Assembly: GCF_042242105.1 (NCBI RefSeq)
Contig: NC_092020.1
Location: 1,477,001-1,541,000, forward strand
Length of the DNA stretch: 64,000 nucleotides
Direction: 5' to 3'
DNA from: Pempheris klunzingeri
Taxonomy: Eukaryota; Chordata; Actinopteri; Acropomatiformes; Pempheridae
Numbering within the stretch: the stretch's first letter is position 1; each line of letters opens with the position of its first letter. A model generated the notes under the pieces. The model was not told where the DNA came from. It did no database searches and saw nothing but the letters and a program-made list of their open reading frames with translations. The translations under genes and the position numbers were made by a program. Positions 49,261 through 60,232 of the stretch are shown piece by piece.

Positions 49261-52080
49261 CACGGTGCACTTCTCTGCAGCTAGAGTCCTAGCCAATAAA
49301 AATCTCTGTTTACTATCAGATGTGTTTGCATATCGATAGCCTCTGGAAACAATGTGGGTGATGATCCCTGAAAAATCCTGATTTCTATTGAACCAATTGG
49401 AGAAAAATATTTGCAGAGATTAATTAGTGAAGCTAGCTTGCTCCCCAGCAGCCCTCTTGCGGGGTCTTGTCTAAAAGGAATAGCTGGAAGGGAGGCAGCG
49501 GAGATCTAAAGGCCAGGGGGAATCTGCTCATAGAGGAACACGCAGCCTCACATGTAGTCCCAAGGGCTTCTCCTCACACACATACTGTAGGACTGTTGTA
49601 ACCTCAGAGAGCTAAGTGCTATAAAGAATCACAACCTGCGATCACCTCTCACCCCCCTTAAGGCTAAACTCCCCTGCAAACACACTCTTTCAACCACTTA
49701 CCCACAGTGCCCTACTATGTGAAAACCAGCGTTACGTAATGTTAGTGAGTTGTATTGTCAGGTAAAGGCATTACAAATGGGAAGATGCAGGTTTATTTTA
49801 ATTCCAAAAATGACATATGAGGACTTAATTTTCGCAAGTTATATATTAATGACAAGTTTACTTATGTTCTATGAAAACCATCAGTTTTTTTTTACACCAC
49901 ATAGTCTCCTACTGGATAATAGAAATATGAGGTTAGAAATTATTTGGCCTTTCAGGCTTCAGGGAATTGATAAAGTTTTGGGAAATATGCTTATTTGCTT
50001 TTTTTTTGTTAAATAAATGCAAAAATTGACACCATGCTAAAGCTTGTCAGGCTACTGCCAATAGTGAGTTAGCTTAGCTTAGCATGGAGAAAGGTGAAAA
50101 CAACTAAACAGGCTCTAACAAGCCCTAACATGTCACAGTTTTACAGGGGGGACGTGGGGGACTATTTCTCGACCAGAAGCTTTTGTTGGCTGCCTGGAAA
50201 ATTTAAAGTGACAATCCGCCATAAAATATGAACTTGTTTTTATATTGTTTTGTACAAGTTGAAACAAATAAGATATGAAGCGTCCGTGGGCTTCAGATGT
50301 GCTGGTATGCAGATTTTGTTACCTTTGGACAGAGTCAGACTGGCTGTTTCCCTTTGTTTCCAGTCTTTACGCTGAGCTAAGCTAAGCCACTGTTGGCTCA
50401 GATGTTTTATGTACAGACATGAGACTGGTATGAATCCCCTCATTTCACTCTCAGCAAGAAAGGGAATAACCCGATTTCCCAAAATGTTGAAGGTTTTCTT
50501 TAAAAAAGCCCCTGGGTAAAAATGTGTTGTTGTCAGGCTTACAGGAAAAGGGCATTTTCCTTATCTTCTGAAAAGGTTATTGAAAATATTATCCAATGTC
50601 TATCTAAAGCAAGGTTATATTCTCCACAAAATACATGGCTATTTTCAGAAGATATATTGCAGTTTGTGTGAAACTAACATGGCCCCATCAGATAACCAAA
50701 GAGGGTCCTTACATAAACAGAAAGTTTACCCAGTCAAAAATATTTGTCAAAATCTACACTCTGTAACATCTGTCATTCCCCTGGGTTCAACAAGGCAGGA
50801 AAGAGCGTTAGTAAAGGCGGTTTATGGCCACTAATGAGTGACTCATCCACACAGAGCCAACAGTTTTTCAGTTTGGGACGTGTAGGGTGAAGGCAGAAGT
50901 TCAAACGAATGAAATGGAGCCTAAATTTAGTGGCCAGTATGAGCACAAAATGCTAACATACCCATGTCCAATACCCTGTCTTGGCAAGTCAGCACTGTGT
51001 GTTCAGCCATCCTATTGGGACCACACAGTGCACCATGTCTCCCTGATCCAGAGCCTGTTCTCTTTCAGCTTCTCTGACAGCCGACACACACTGTATGACC
51101 TACTTTTACAAAGTTTTCAATCGTATTTTGTCTTGGAAGGACACCAAAATGCCACTGCTTCCCACAGCAATATGCTAATTTACTGTCATGGCATATGATA
51201 GAGAGGGAGATAATATCTTTCTGTCTTGCTCATGGCAAACCTGACAAATATCATTCTAGATTTGTCTCTGTGTGCAACTGGTCGATGCTCCCAGTCTCCC
51301 AGTCCCCTTACAGAGGACAGAAGTGGGAACTACAGCGTATGAAAGTTATTTCAAGTTAATGGCTGGTAATTATATGACAATATCATTTTATTAGTATTTT
51401 TACAACATGATGGAGTGTCAGTGTTGTGAAAGAATGAACTGTAGCCTACATCTTTATGACCTAATGGGAAACTCCGCAGTCACTCTTTATTCCTCCTCTC
51501 GTTGAACTGAAATTCTTCATTTAACTGTCTGAGTGCCTCTGAACTTGAGAAGAAATATAACTCTGTGGGCTTCAAACTGTTTCTAGAAGTTCACAGACTA
51601 CACATATTGATCAGATGATAGCAAAACCAAAACCTTCCAGTCACCTTGGCCCAGTTTCGAAATGTATGTTCGTGGAGCTTGGTAAGAACACAGGGTGGAC
51701 AAAATTATAGGGATCACTTCACACTCTCAATACAATACTAAATCCTACCTTAAACATGACCTTATCACTTACTGTGTAGTGTTTAACATTTTTTGACATT
51801 CAGTCAGAGAAGTGCTGATTTCACTTAATGGGATTATTTAAGGCTGTAGTTGATGGACTTGCTATATTAGATTGTTATAGGTGACACTGTTATGTGTTCC
51901 TGTTTTTGTGTCCACCGCTGTATGTCGAAATGTGGAACATACATACCATAATTCTTCAGTTGTTTTGTGTTCCTGTTGGTTCTGATGGAGGCTGTTCGAA
52001 GTGTCTTTCTGTCCTCCTGCTGCTGCTCCTGAGGAGGATATTGATGAGAAAGATGACAAAGACAGCACATCTCCGTCCAT
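46514..52080 (-). CDS. TNIP/ABIN-family A20-binding, ubiquitin-binding coiled-coil protein
   Basis: Seven exons on the minus strand (52080-51947, 48960-48810, 48321-48178, 47964-47836, 47728-47480, 47223-47098, 46735-46514) join in frame to 384 aa. After a Ser-rich start (MDGDVLSLSSFSSISSSG) the protein is mostly coiled coil. LMKLNEDWDQVYRS in exon 3 resembles the ABIN homology region 1 (LLEVNKQWDQ), which contacts A20/TNFAIP3. A Pro/Ser-rich linker fills exon 5. Exons 6-7 give REEMRQQVALLQEQLKVYED then DFRRERSDKQMLQRLL, the UBAN motif that binds linear ubiquitin. ABIN proteins restrain NF-kB signalling. The C-terminus is short, with only CNNEQ and HHPLCPKH near the end, so a TNIP2-type zinc finger is at most partial. 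I cannot separate tnip2 from tnip3 from memory. A minus-strand AATAAA at 46491-46486 would give a very short 3' UTR. Confidence 0.82.
48332..48381. repeat. (CAT)n microsatellite at a TNIP splice acceptor
   Basis: About 15 CAT/ATC units. In the direction of the gene it reads (GAT)n and stops some 10 bases before the acceptor of exon 3 (exon starts at 48321). It takes the place where a pyrimidine tract is expected. Confidence 0.9.
48962..48982. repeat. Short (CA)n at a TNIP splice acceptor
   Basis: About nine CA units that read TGTGTG...TGTGCAG in the gene's direction. They form the 3' end of the large first intron directly before exon 2 (starting at 48960). Confidence 0.9.
49221..49259. repeat. 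(AC)n microsatellite
   Basis: About 19 AC units in the 3-kb first intron of the TNIP-type gene. Confidence 0.95.
49945..50490. mobile_element. Palindromic non-autonomous DNA element
   Basis: An imperfect inverted repeat of about 550 bp in TNIP intron 1. The left arm has TTTTGGGAAATATGC and AGTTAGCTTAGCTTAGCATG; the right arm has GAGCTAAGCTAAGCC and GATTTCCCAAAA. The GCTTAGCTTAGC phrase is common in fish non-autonomous transposons. No transposase is present, and the superfamily (hAT-like?) is uncertain. Confidence 0.6.
51691..51920. mobile_element. Tc1/mariner-like MITE beside TNIP exon 1
   Basis: Termini CAGGGTGGACAAAATTATAG (left) and CTGTTTTTGTGTCCACCGCTG (right) are inverted repeats around about 190 bases of AT-rich filler. 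A TA follows on the right. It begins only 26 bases inside intron 1 from the exon 1 donor. Confidence 0.65.
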
Positions 52081-52330
52081 GATCGACTAAATCTTCATAA
52101 AGTCTGACAGAAGAATAAAACACTGCTACAAGTCTCCCTTCACAATGTGTGCGGTAAGGATGTGTTGGAAAATAAATAGCGTTGTCAGTAGTGACGCGTA
52201 GCAATAGAGGAAGTAGCTGAGACCAAGAGCCACATGATGTGAAGTTATGAGAATATAGGAAGTGACGCTAACAACTGTTTCAGCTTCATGTGTAAAAGGG
52301 TCTCTCCCACTGTGGTGAATTGTACCTTAG
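52081..52330 (-). promoter_or_regulatory. 5' UTR and promoter region of the TNIP-type gene
   Basis: Sequence upstream of the ATG at 52080. AGAGGAAGTA (about 52206-52215) is a good PU.1/ETS match, and AGGAAGTGACG lies at about 52258. These would suit myeloid expression. No strong TATA box was seen. The start site is not fixed by the sequence. Confidence 0.4.
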
Positions 52331-52404
52331 ACGGTCTGATCGTACAGCACACAAAATTTTTTCTCAGCTGACTCTGATTGTTTATTGTTGCCACCACTTA
52401 GTGT

Positions 52405-52406
<2 letters not shown>

Positions 52407-52450
<44 letters not shown>
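52407..52450. repeat. (TG)n microsatellite
   Basis: About 22 TG units upstream of the TNIP-type gene. Confidence 0.95.
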
Positions 52451-52451
<1 letters not shown>

Positions 52452-52544
52452 ACAGAAGCCTGAGCAATGGAGCAGGCAGAGCAGCTGGGAAGATGTGTGT
52501 TTTTACACCCCCACTTTTTTTTAATCAGAAAACCCAATGGTAAA

Positions 52545-53085
52545 GTAGGGTAACATATGGTAATGTATGGTAATGTGTGGTATAATACGGTAATGTATCA
52601 TAATGTACGGTATTCCATGGTACCCTATGGTATTATATGGTAATTCTAGACCTTTCTGTTCTAATTAAATGATAAAACTCAATGAATGATACAAAACCTT
52701 ATTTTGGTACAATACACATAATCCAGAGGCCTTTGCCTTTCATATAAGCCATTTCAGATTCCAACTGATCAACTACAAGTCAAGTTATTATCTGTTGTTC
52801 CAACAACTTCGGTAAGCGACAAGACTTTTGTCAGGGACTGTATGGTATTCTATGGTAACGTGCGGTATTCTACGGTAATCTATGTTAATCTATGTTATTC
52901 TATGATCCTCTGTGGTATTCTATGGCATGGTACAGTAAGATATTGTACTCTATGGCGTGTTACGTATGTATGGATTACTATGGTACGTATGAATGGTGTT
53001 GTACGATATTTAATGATATGGTACAATAATGTACCGTAATCTATGGTAATGTATCGTATGTACGGTATACTATGGTATGGTACAG
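52545..53085. repeat. Degenerate TATGGTA-type minisatellite
   Basis: Two blocks (about 52545-52645 and 52840-53085) are made of imperfect 7-12 base units on the theme TATGGTAATG/TATTCTATGGTA, split by about 190 bases of other sequence. Short open frames inside are repeat artefacts. Confidence 0.8.
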
Positions 53086-53094
53086 TAGTACCCA

Positions 53095-53375
53095 GGTGAG
53101 ATGGTTTGGGAAGAGTTGGACCACAGCCTGAAGGAAAAGCAGTAAACAGTAAAGTGCTCAGCACCTCTGGGAACTCCTTTGTGTGAAAAGGTGTCATCAA
53201 AGCAAAAGACGGTCACACATATTCTCCATTGTTTAACACTTTCTGGTTCACTACATAATTCCATATGTGCTCCTTCATAGTTTTGATGTTTTCAGTATTA
53301 ATCTACAATGCAGAAAATAAAGAGAAAACCATTGAGTGAGAAGGTGTGTCCAAACTTTTGACAGGTCTATATATG
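53095..53375 (+). mobile_element. 3' fragment of a Tc1-like transposon
   Basis: The start, at about 53095, reads GEMVWEELDHSLKEKQ in the + direction, the C-terminal part of a Tc1-type transposase. It is followed by CAGCACCTCTGGGAACTCCTT and the AAAGCAAAAG piece, with an internal deletion between them. The right end carries the usual terminal sequence GAGTGAGAAGGTGTGTCCAA then ACTTTTGACAGGT. It is 5'-truncated and inactive. The minisatellite abuts it on the left. Confidence 0.85.
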
Positions 53376-53384
53376 AGTTAAGTA

Positions 53385-53645
53385 GCTTAATTTGTCTTGG
53401 CAAATATGAAATATATGCATTACGTACACTTTGAGAGCAGCTCCATTGGTTATTATTGAAGGCTCTGTATTGTTGGAAATGGCATTTTCAGGTGTTAATT
53501 AAATAAACATTTTCCTGCTATACATTCCCTTGCCTATCACTCATCATGCATCCCCACTTTTAACTATAACTACGCACCCATGTGAGTATGTTTATGTGAG
53601 TTTGTGTGTACAGTATGTGTTGTTGCGCATGTCTGTGTGCTGGGA
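53385..53645 (+). repeat. Diverged repeat pair, copy 1
   Basis: Shares extended similarity with 59735-60060, including TATATGCATTACRTA, ACTTTGAGA, GGCTCTGYRTTGT and GTGTTAATTAAATRAACATTTTCCTGC, then CATCACTMATCATGCAYC. Copy 1 lacks about 95 bases that copy 2 has in the middle. Confidence 0.7.
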
Positions 53646-54812
53646 GACTGTTACCTGTTATCTGAGCTGTTCAGGAAAGAGCTAATAGCGGGGGAGCTGA
53701 ATAGATATGCATAATTTCTGCATGATTATATATCGCAGGACATGTAATCATAATAATGGTAATGCATACATTTATTCATGACAAATAATGATAGGGTCAG
53801 GCTGATTGCATTCACCAGTCTGCTCATTACCAGGATTGAGGGAGGTAGGCTGCTGCAGGTTAATTAGTAAATCACATGTTCATCCAAGAGACAATCAAGT
53901 AAATTAAAGGATTTTTGTTAATTATGTTCCTCTTAGTCAGGCTAAGCTGTCTTTTATTAACACTAAGGAAATTAATTTGCCGACCTCGTTTGCTACACGT
54001 TCTCCTCCATCGACTGAGTCCAAGACATCCAAAGCCACTTGTGGTAAAGAATTTGCCAGAGAAAAAGGGCGCCACATGGCAAAAAGAAGAGCAGCAGTGC
54101 ATTGTTCAGATGTAAATATCCTGTTCTACAGGTAATGAAGCTCTCTAAAAGAAACAAAAGGAAATACCTCCATCAGTGAAATTTGTCAGCATCACAAGAG
54201 TCCTTTTCACTGGAAACCAGACAATGTTACGTTTAGTAACATAAAAACAAGACAATTCTTTTTAAACACGGCCGATGCGCAAAAATGGAGTTGGCTAATT
54301 GTGTATGAAACAATGGAATTGCAGAAAACCTGCAAAAAGAGGAAAACCCTTCCTCGGGATAAATTCTAGGCAAATATTGTTGTATTTATTCAATTCATTT
54401 GAAATTATCCAAATTCATAACATATGTTACTTGAAGTATATAGAGGTGCACATATATTTATGATTGATGTTTTTCTTTTGGTTTTCTCTACATGTTTCAG
54501 TAAGAAGTTTGGTTTTATGTTTTGGCATATAATCATGTTTTGTCATTTGTGATTGGCAAAATGTTTGGCATGATGTGACTGAAGTCTACAGCCACTCTAG
54601 AGGCTCTGTAAGGTTGCACTTTGTCACAATGGTGCTTTGAGTTAAATGCTACTTCTTGATATTTAGCAGGTAGAATATTTACCATCTTAGTTTACCGTGT
54701 TAGCATGCTGATATTTGCTAATTGGCACTTAATGCAAAGTAAAGGTGAGGCTGGTAAGAATGTCATTAGCTAGGCAGATAATTAGTCATATACCAAAGTA
54801 TACCTGACTTAC
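53646..54812. other. Non-coding; possible conserved regulatory block at 53690-53880
   Basis: The stretch 53690-53880 is dense in TAAT/ATTA cores and ATGCATAAT or CATAATAATGG octamer-like words, and it lacks repeats. It resembles vertebrate conserved non-coding elements in composition. No gene or transposon was seen in the rest. Confidence 0.3.
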
Positions 54813-54960
54813 TAACTAACTAACTAACTAACTAACTTAGACTTTACTTTATTGATCCCCCATAGGGGGAAATTCACATTTTACAGCAGCAACAGAGGCA
54901 GGGGCAAGCTAAGCAATACTAGAAAAAGAAATAAATAAAATAAGCAGCAGTAGAAAAATA
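54813..54960. repeat. (CTAA)n tract and probable retroelement tail
   Basis: Six to seven CTAA units (54813-54838) run into ACTTTACTTTATTGATCCC then CCCATAGGGGGAAATTCACA, a phrase found at the ends of common fish non-LTR retrotransposon fragments, and then an A-rich stretch. The family is uncertain. Confidence 0.55.
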
Positions 54961-57900
54961 AGCAATAGTAAATAATTGTATATTGTAATGATAAATAAAT
55001 ATTTACACTATGAACATAAATGTACAGTACAGTATGGAGAGGTATGTGAAAATTATGAATGAAAAACAGTGCCAATTAGCTACCATAGCTAACAATGATT
55101 CTGTCTGATTCACAGTGAGAGAGATAGTGTTGTTAAATTACTAACCCTGGTACCTGGTAACAACAGTAGATTATTACAAAAAGCTGTTGTTATCTACTGT
55201 GGTATCCAGAGGGCTGAGTCAAAGTTGTTGTCATTTTACCATCTGATGCACCACCATGAGATAAAAGCAGGCGAGGCAACAAAATGTGTCAGTGCTGCCC
55301 GGTCACTCCGACACGCTCCAGTGATTCCATTCACATGCCAGTGCCATCTATCATGGACGCCAGTCAGAGTATTGCTGTGCCAAGCAGAGGCTTTGCTGGG
55401 AGGCCCAACAAGGGAGTAGCGATGCAGTGCCTTTATTGACCCAAGCTTCTGTCAAAGCCAAGGACAAATGGGCTGCTGATCCACGGGGGGATTGATTTTT
55501 AGTCTAACAGGAGATCGTGGAGTGGAATGGGGACCGTCTCGTGGAGTGAGGACGACTGAGAGGTGGATAGTTCCACTGGGTTAGTGCTGCTCCTTTATGT
55601 GTCTGACCCTTCAGGCACATACAGAAATGACTAATTTTTCATTAGCAGCTTAAAGGAGAATGTCTGGATTTTTGAACTGGACTGGACCAAATTAGCCCCA
55701 AATTAGCCCCAAATTAGCCCTTGGTGTCTCTGCAGATCCACTCTACCCATAACAGTTGCAATTCACTAGCTGCAGTAGTCTGACCGACTTAGCCAGGGTC
55801 AACGATTGAATTTGACCATCTGTTTCAGGGTCAGTGACTGAGTGCATCTCTGCATGTCTCAACTAAGATCTATCAAAATGAATCTGGACTGATGTCTGTG
55901 CATGTGTGTGTCTGAGTTGCATGACTGTGGGTGAGGGAAAATGTAGGCACTGGAGAATTTCTGTCAAAACTCAACAAGGCTTTTACCTACCCTCTCCTGG
56001 TTTAGCACAAAGGGAAATGACACACAGGGCAGCATACACGCAAGCTTGCATTCACTCACTTCCACATGCATACACACAAACACATACTCCAAGTACTTAG
56101 TGTATCATTGCTTAATGTATGCACAATAACTCTTATGGGAGCAGTGAGGTATAATTGATTATATTTCAGTGCTCTGATTAGCAATTCAAGAAAAATCAAG
56201 AGGGTGAATTCCATTTCCACAAATAGCATGCCAGACTGTCATACTGATTAAATTTTGAACATGTAAAGTATAATAGCTAATTTGCGTGCATCACATAAGA
56301 ATGCACGGAGCAATGGCAGAGAGAGATGAAGCATAAAACATCTGTGTCCTTCAAAGAAGAAAAATGTGTTAGCATGCAGACTGAAGGAACTGAAGGTCAT
56401 TTTAAATGCAGGAACTGTCAATAATATAAAAGGCTTTTTAATTAAGTTTCTGATGGCATACTTGGCCTGCCCCTGTTGGTAATATTAGCATGAAAAAAGG
56501 CTGTTTAAAAAATGAATTTAAAAATGAAGGGCTTGTGCTGTGTCCAGCTCTGAAGTTCTCTTGAGTAAGGCCAAATACTCTGTACTGGGTGGCACAAGAA
56601 AACAAACAGATAATCTATTAAGTGGACAGTGTCTTTAGAAAGTAGAGGATACTTGTCCAGATAGAAAACAGCACTTCTAAATTGATATTGATTACGTCAT
56701 CGTGTGCACCACTCTTTTGTGTAACATATCTCCAAGGCCACCAAGGCCTTTGTAGATTTACAGACATGAAAGAGATTTGCTGCAAAGGCAAAGACAAAAG
56801 AGTGTAAAACATGTTGTTAGAGATAAATCCTGAAGTGTCGACGGGCAGACAGGTAAGTACAAGCAAGTACAAGCGCTGACAGACGGGGATCAGCTATTGT
56901 GTCATGAACTATTTGGAACAAAGAAGGTTGAATTTATTAATCTGTCAACTTCAGCGCTCAACCCCATCCAGTTCTATAACAAAAAAGTCCAGAGACATTA
57001 AGAGCATACAAGTTTTAAAGAGGATTTCACACATCAAAGTCTGTTTAGACATCTTGGCGAGTGCCACTGCATAGCTGAATAAAGATGTATAAAGTTTTTT
57101 TGTGGCCTCAGAGGGAGCTACATGAAATTTGATTAACTGCCTCAAGTGATGTCAAGTGAGTTACTTAGAGTTAGAAAGAAGTGAGCTCACCAGACCTCTA
57201 TGGCTCCTCATCTCTGCTTCACAATAGTGGCTCAAGACTACACTACTTGCTACTAGCATTACACAAAAGGATTTATGCAAATTATTTTAGAAACAGTTTT
57301 TGTCATATTTGTTGAAATTCTCACAAAAGACCAACAGCAATCAACAAATTAAATGGTTTGACAAAAAAGAAAAAAACTTCAAAGTCTGTGGCTGTCACAG
57401 GTCTGTAATAAGCCTGTTTAATCCTTTCATTCAGACTGAATAAAACAATTGGAAGGTGATTTAGTGAGCTAACCATACACCCATGAAGCTAAGCTGTTAG
57501 CAATAAGCAAAGTCTCTGAGCTAAGTTAGTAGCAACCCTGAACTGAAGGTATATACATCACTGAAGCATTCAATAGAGTTCAACAGAAAGGGTCAAAGAG
57601 AAGGAAGAGAGGGAGGCCTGAAATGACGGGCTGGGATTTTTTTCAGTTGAGTACTTTCAAAATCTAGCTATTCTTGCTAGTTTCTTCAATGTTACAGACC
57701 CTTCCTTTAAAGAACAAGGCTGGTGATGTTTTACATTTTTCTTGTTGTTAACGAATCCTATGAAAAGACCAAAACCAACCATAAATTGATTCTGCTAACA
57801 AGTATAATCTGTGAAGGATACGTCTGAAATATTTTATTCCTCTGTGACACAGAACAACTGGAAATAAAACACTGTTGCACTGGTGACATGTTGCTTCCAT

Positions 57901-59734
57901 GATGTTAACATGGGGACCTTATTGACTCAAATGCACATAGACTGTCCTCCTGCTTCCAGCTAAATATAAAAACTAGACAAAAAAAAAGGAACCAATGCGC
58001 TTGGGGCAGAGAGCCAAGACGAGAGAGTAAAACGTTTTGGGAAGTGGACTTTTTGCTTTGGTCTTTTAATGTGATTTGTTGACATTACAGAAATAGAATA
58101 ACACCAGTCTTATCCTGTAAAACATTTAAGCTGTGCTTTGGTCTTATAATATATCTAATATATATCTAACTCTACAGAGTCAGAGTCAGGATGCATTCAG
58201 ACTCCCTTCTGATTGTATCTAGAAAGCCCCGTTACAGAGAGGAAGGCAGACGGAGTTCAGCACAGTCTTAATGTCATGCTATTAATTTGGCCAGTTAATC
58301 ACAAATGCTCACTATTCTCCATTAACTAAGCTTTTAATGCTCCCATTGAAAATTAATGTCACCCTGCTTTGCACTTCAACATGGGTGAGCTCATTAGAAA
58401 CAATCTCTGAACATAGTCATGCCCAGTCATGACTCAATAGATCAACGCCCTGGTTCACTATCTAGATTATGAAGGAGTAAATCTAATCTGGTCCCCTTAA
58501 ATCTGTAGCCCAGCTAGGTCTGTCATTACCTCCTTGTTTAATCCAGATCTCCATTTTAAGTTCCATCTACATGTCATTCATTTCTTCTTCCCTAGTCTCT
58601 CTTTTCCTTGGTCTTTCTGTCCTTTTTTTCTTCCTCCGTTTGTCCTTCCCTCTGTACTTACTTCTTTTTCACCTCTATTTCTCCAGCAGGACAGACAGAC
58701 GAGAGACAGACACTTTGCATATCTGGCCTGGACCTCTATTTATCAGCTGTAGAAATTATAACAAGTGACAAAAAGATGGAGCAGCACTGTGTTCTTCTGC
58801 TGCTTACATTATGAACCACAATCACGTGCAGTGGGAGAACTACAGTGAAATGCTGCCCTGATCTTTTTCATTTAATTAGAAATGGTGCTGAGCTGCAGCA
58901 GCTCTTCCACCACACTGGCTTGCAGAGAGAGAGGAGGGGGTCACTCAGTCACACATACATCCATCAAAACACAAATCTGTCGCATATGTGTATGCAAAGG
59001 CACCTGACCATGGAGCATTCATGACAGCTGCACCCCCAATATAAAACTTAGGGGAGCTTTAGGGGTACTTTAGCAACTTTGGATCACAATTAGCTACATC
59101 TGGCCACCTTATATGTAGTATGTGAATTGAAAATTACATTTTCTGTCCTCACCTAAGACGTTTTCTCATATAAACTCAGGACATTTCCCCAAAAATCAGG
59201 TCCGAACATCTAGATTTGCCCTTTCACGCATGTAGCACACAACTACACAGTGTATGCACACATCAGGAGACAGTCTGTCAGACGTGTTACAAACTATCAA
59301 AACACTCTTGGTTTAGGCGAGGGCTGCAGGAGGCAGGACAAGATGCAGAAGTAATGACTTTTATTTGACAAGCAATCGCAGGAAGTCCTCTCCCATTGCG
59401 CACTCAGAACTACAATACTGTGGTCCAAACAAAACAGCCCCTGAATAACTGTGCGCTTGGTTTTCAGTCACTGAGCATGAAGAAGTTTACCTTCAGGGAT
59501 TGCTGCTAGAAAGACGCCAGGTGTGTTTAAAGGCCGACAAAGTCATTACATGAGTTGAGGTCCTGATGGTTGAATGGGTCAAAATTATAACTTTCCCCTA
59601 GCAGTGGTTCCCCTAGTAGCTAGGATTCTTTAGGGTTTAGAGGTACTTTTTTCTTAAGGTGTAGAGTTGCTTTCACATGCACATGATGCTGAATCAAGTC
59701 ACAAACACAACAGAAGCTTGTTTTTTTTATCGAA
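54961..59734. other. Gene desert, no coding sequence seen
   Basis: About 4.8 kb without a splice-supported frame. TAAT-rich, repeat-free stretches that resemble conserved non-coding elements lie at about 56120-56320 and 58260-58420. A segment around 57450-57540 (GCTAAGCTGTTAGC, GAGCTAAGTTAG) resembles the transposon-derived phrase seen at 50060. Confidence 0.35.
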
Positions 59735-60060
59735 ATGTGTCCACACAAGTTAAATAGCTTTGCAACTTTTAAACTATAAAATATATGCATTACATATACT
59801 TTGAGACAACATTTAATTGGACACTCAGACCACAATGAAAGACCAATATTTTATGGTGCAATACAAATTGAACTTTAAACTGAAAAAGCAGCTTTACTAG
59901 TCATTATTAAAGGCTCTGCGTTGTAGGAAATGACATTTTCATGTGTTAATTAAATGAACATTTTCCTGCCATACCTCTCTTTGCCCATCACTAATCATGC
60001 ACCTCCATTTTTGATGATAACACGGCATCCATATGTGTATGTGTGTGTATGTAATAAACA
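59735..60060 (+). repeat. Diverged repeat pair, copy 2
   Basis: The longer partner of 53385-53645, with extra sequence at about 59810-59905. Both copies are followed by [11 protein letters not shown]-type sequence. Confidence 0.7.
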
Positions 60061-60194
60061 TTGTAAAGGTAAAAGGCTATGTGTATGTGTGAGGACAGCA
60101 GGAATTTGCAATATCACAGCACGCTGCATACGAAAGATTTCATTTTCCACATCTCTCTGCATCCTAATCTGGTGCCCGCTTAGAGCTGGAGAGT

Positions 60195-60195
<1 letters not shown>

Positions 60196-60229
<34 letters not shown>
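60196..60229. repeat. (GA)n microsatellite
   Basis: About 17 GA units. Confidence 0.95.

Positions 60230-60232
<3 letters not shown>

Noticed and set aside
52842-53039. 65-aa open frame in the TATGGTA array
   Set aside because: Repeat-derived Tyr/Val/Trp pattern with no gene context.
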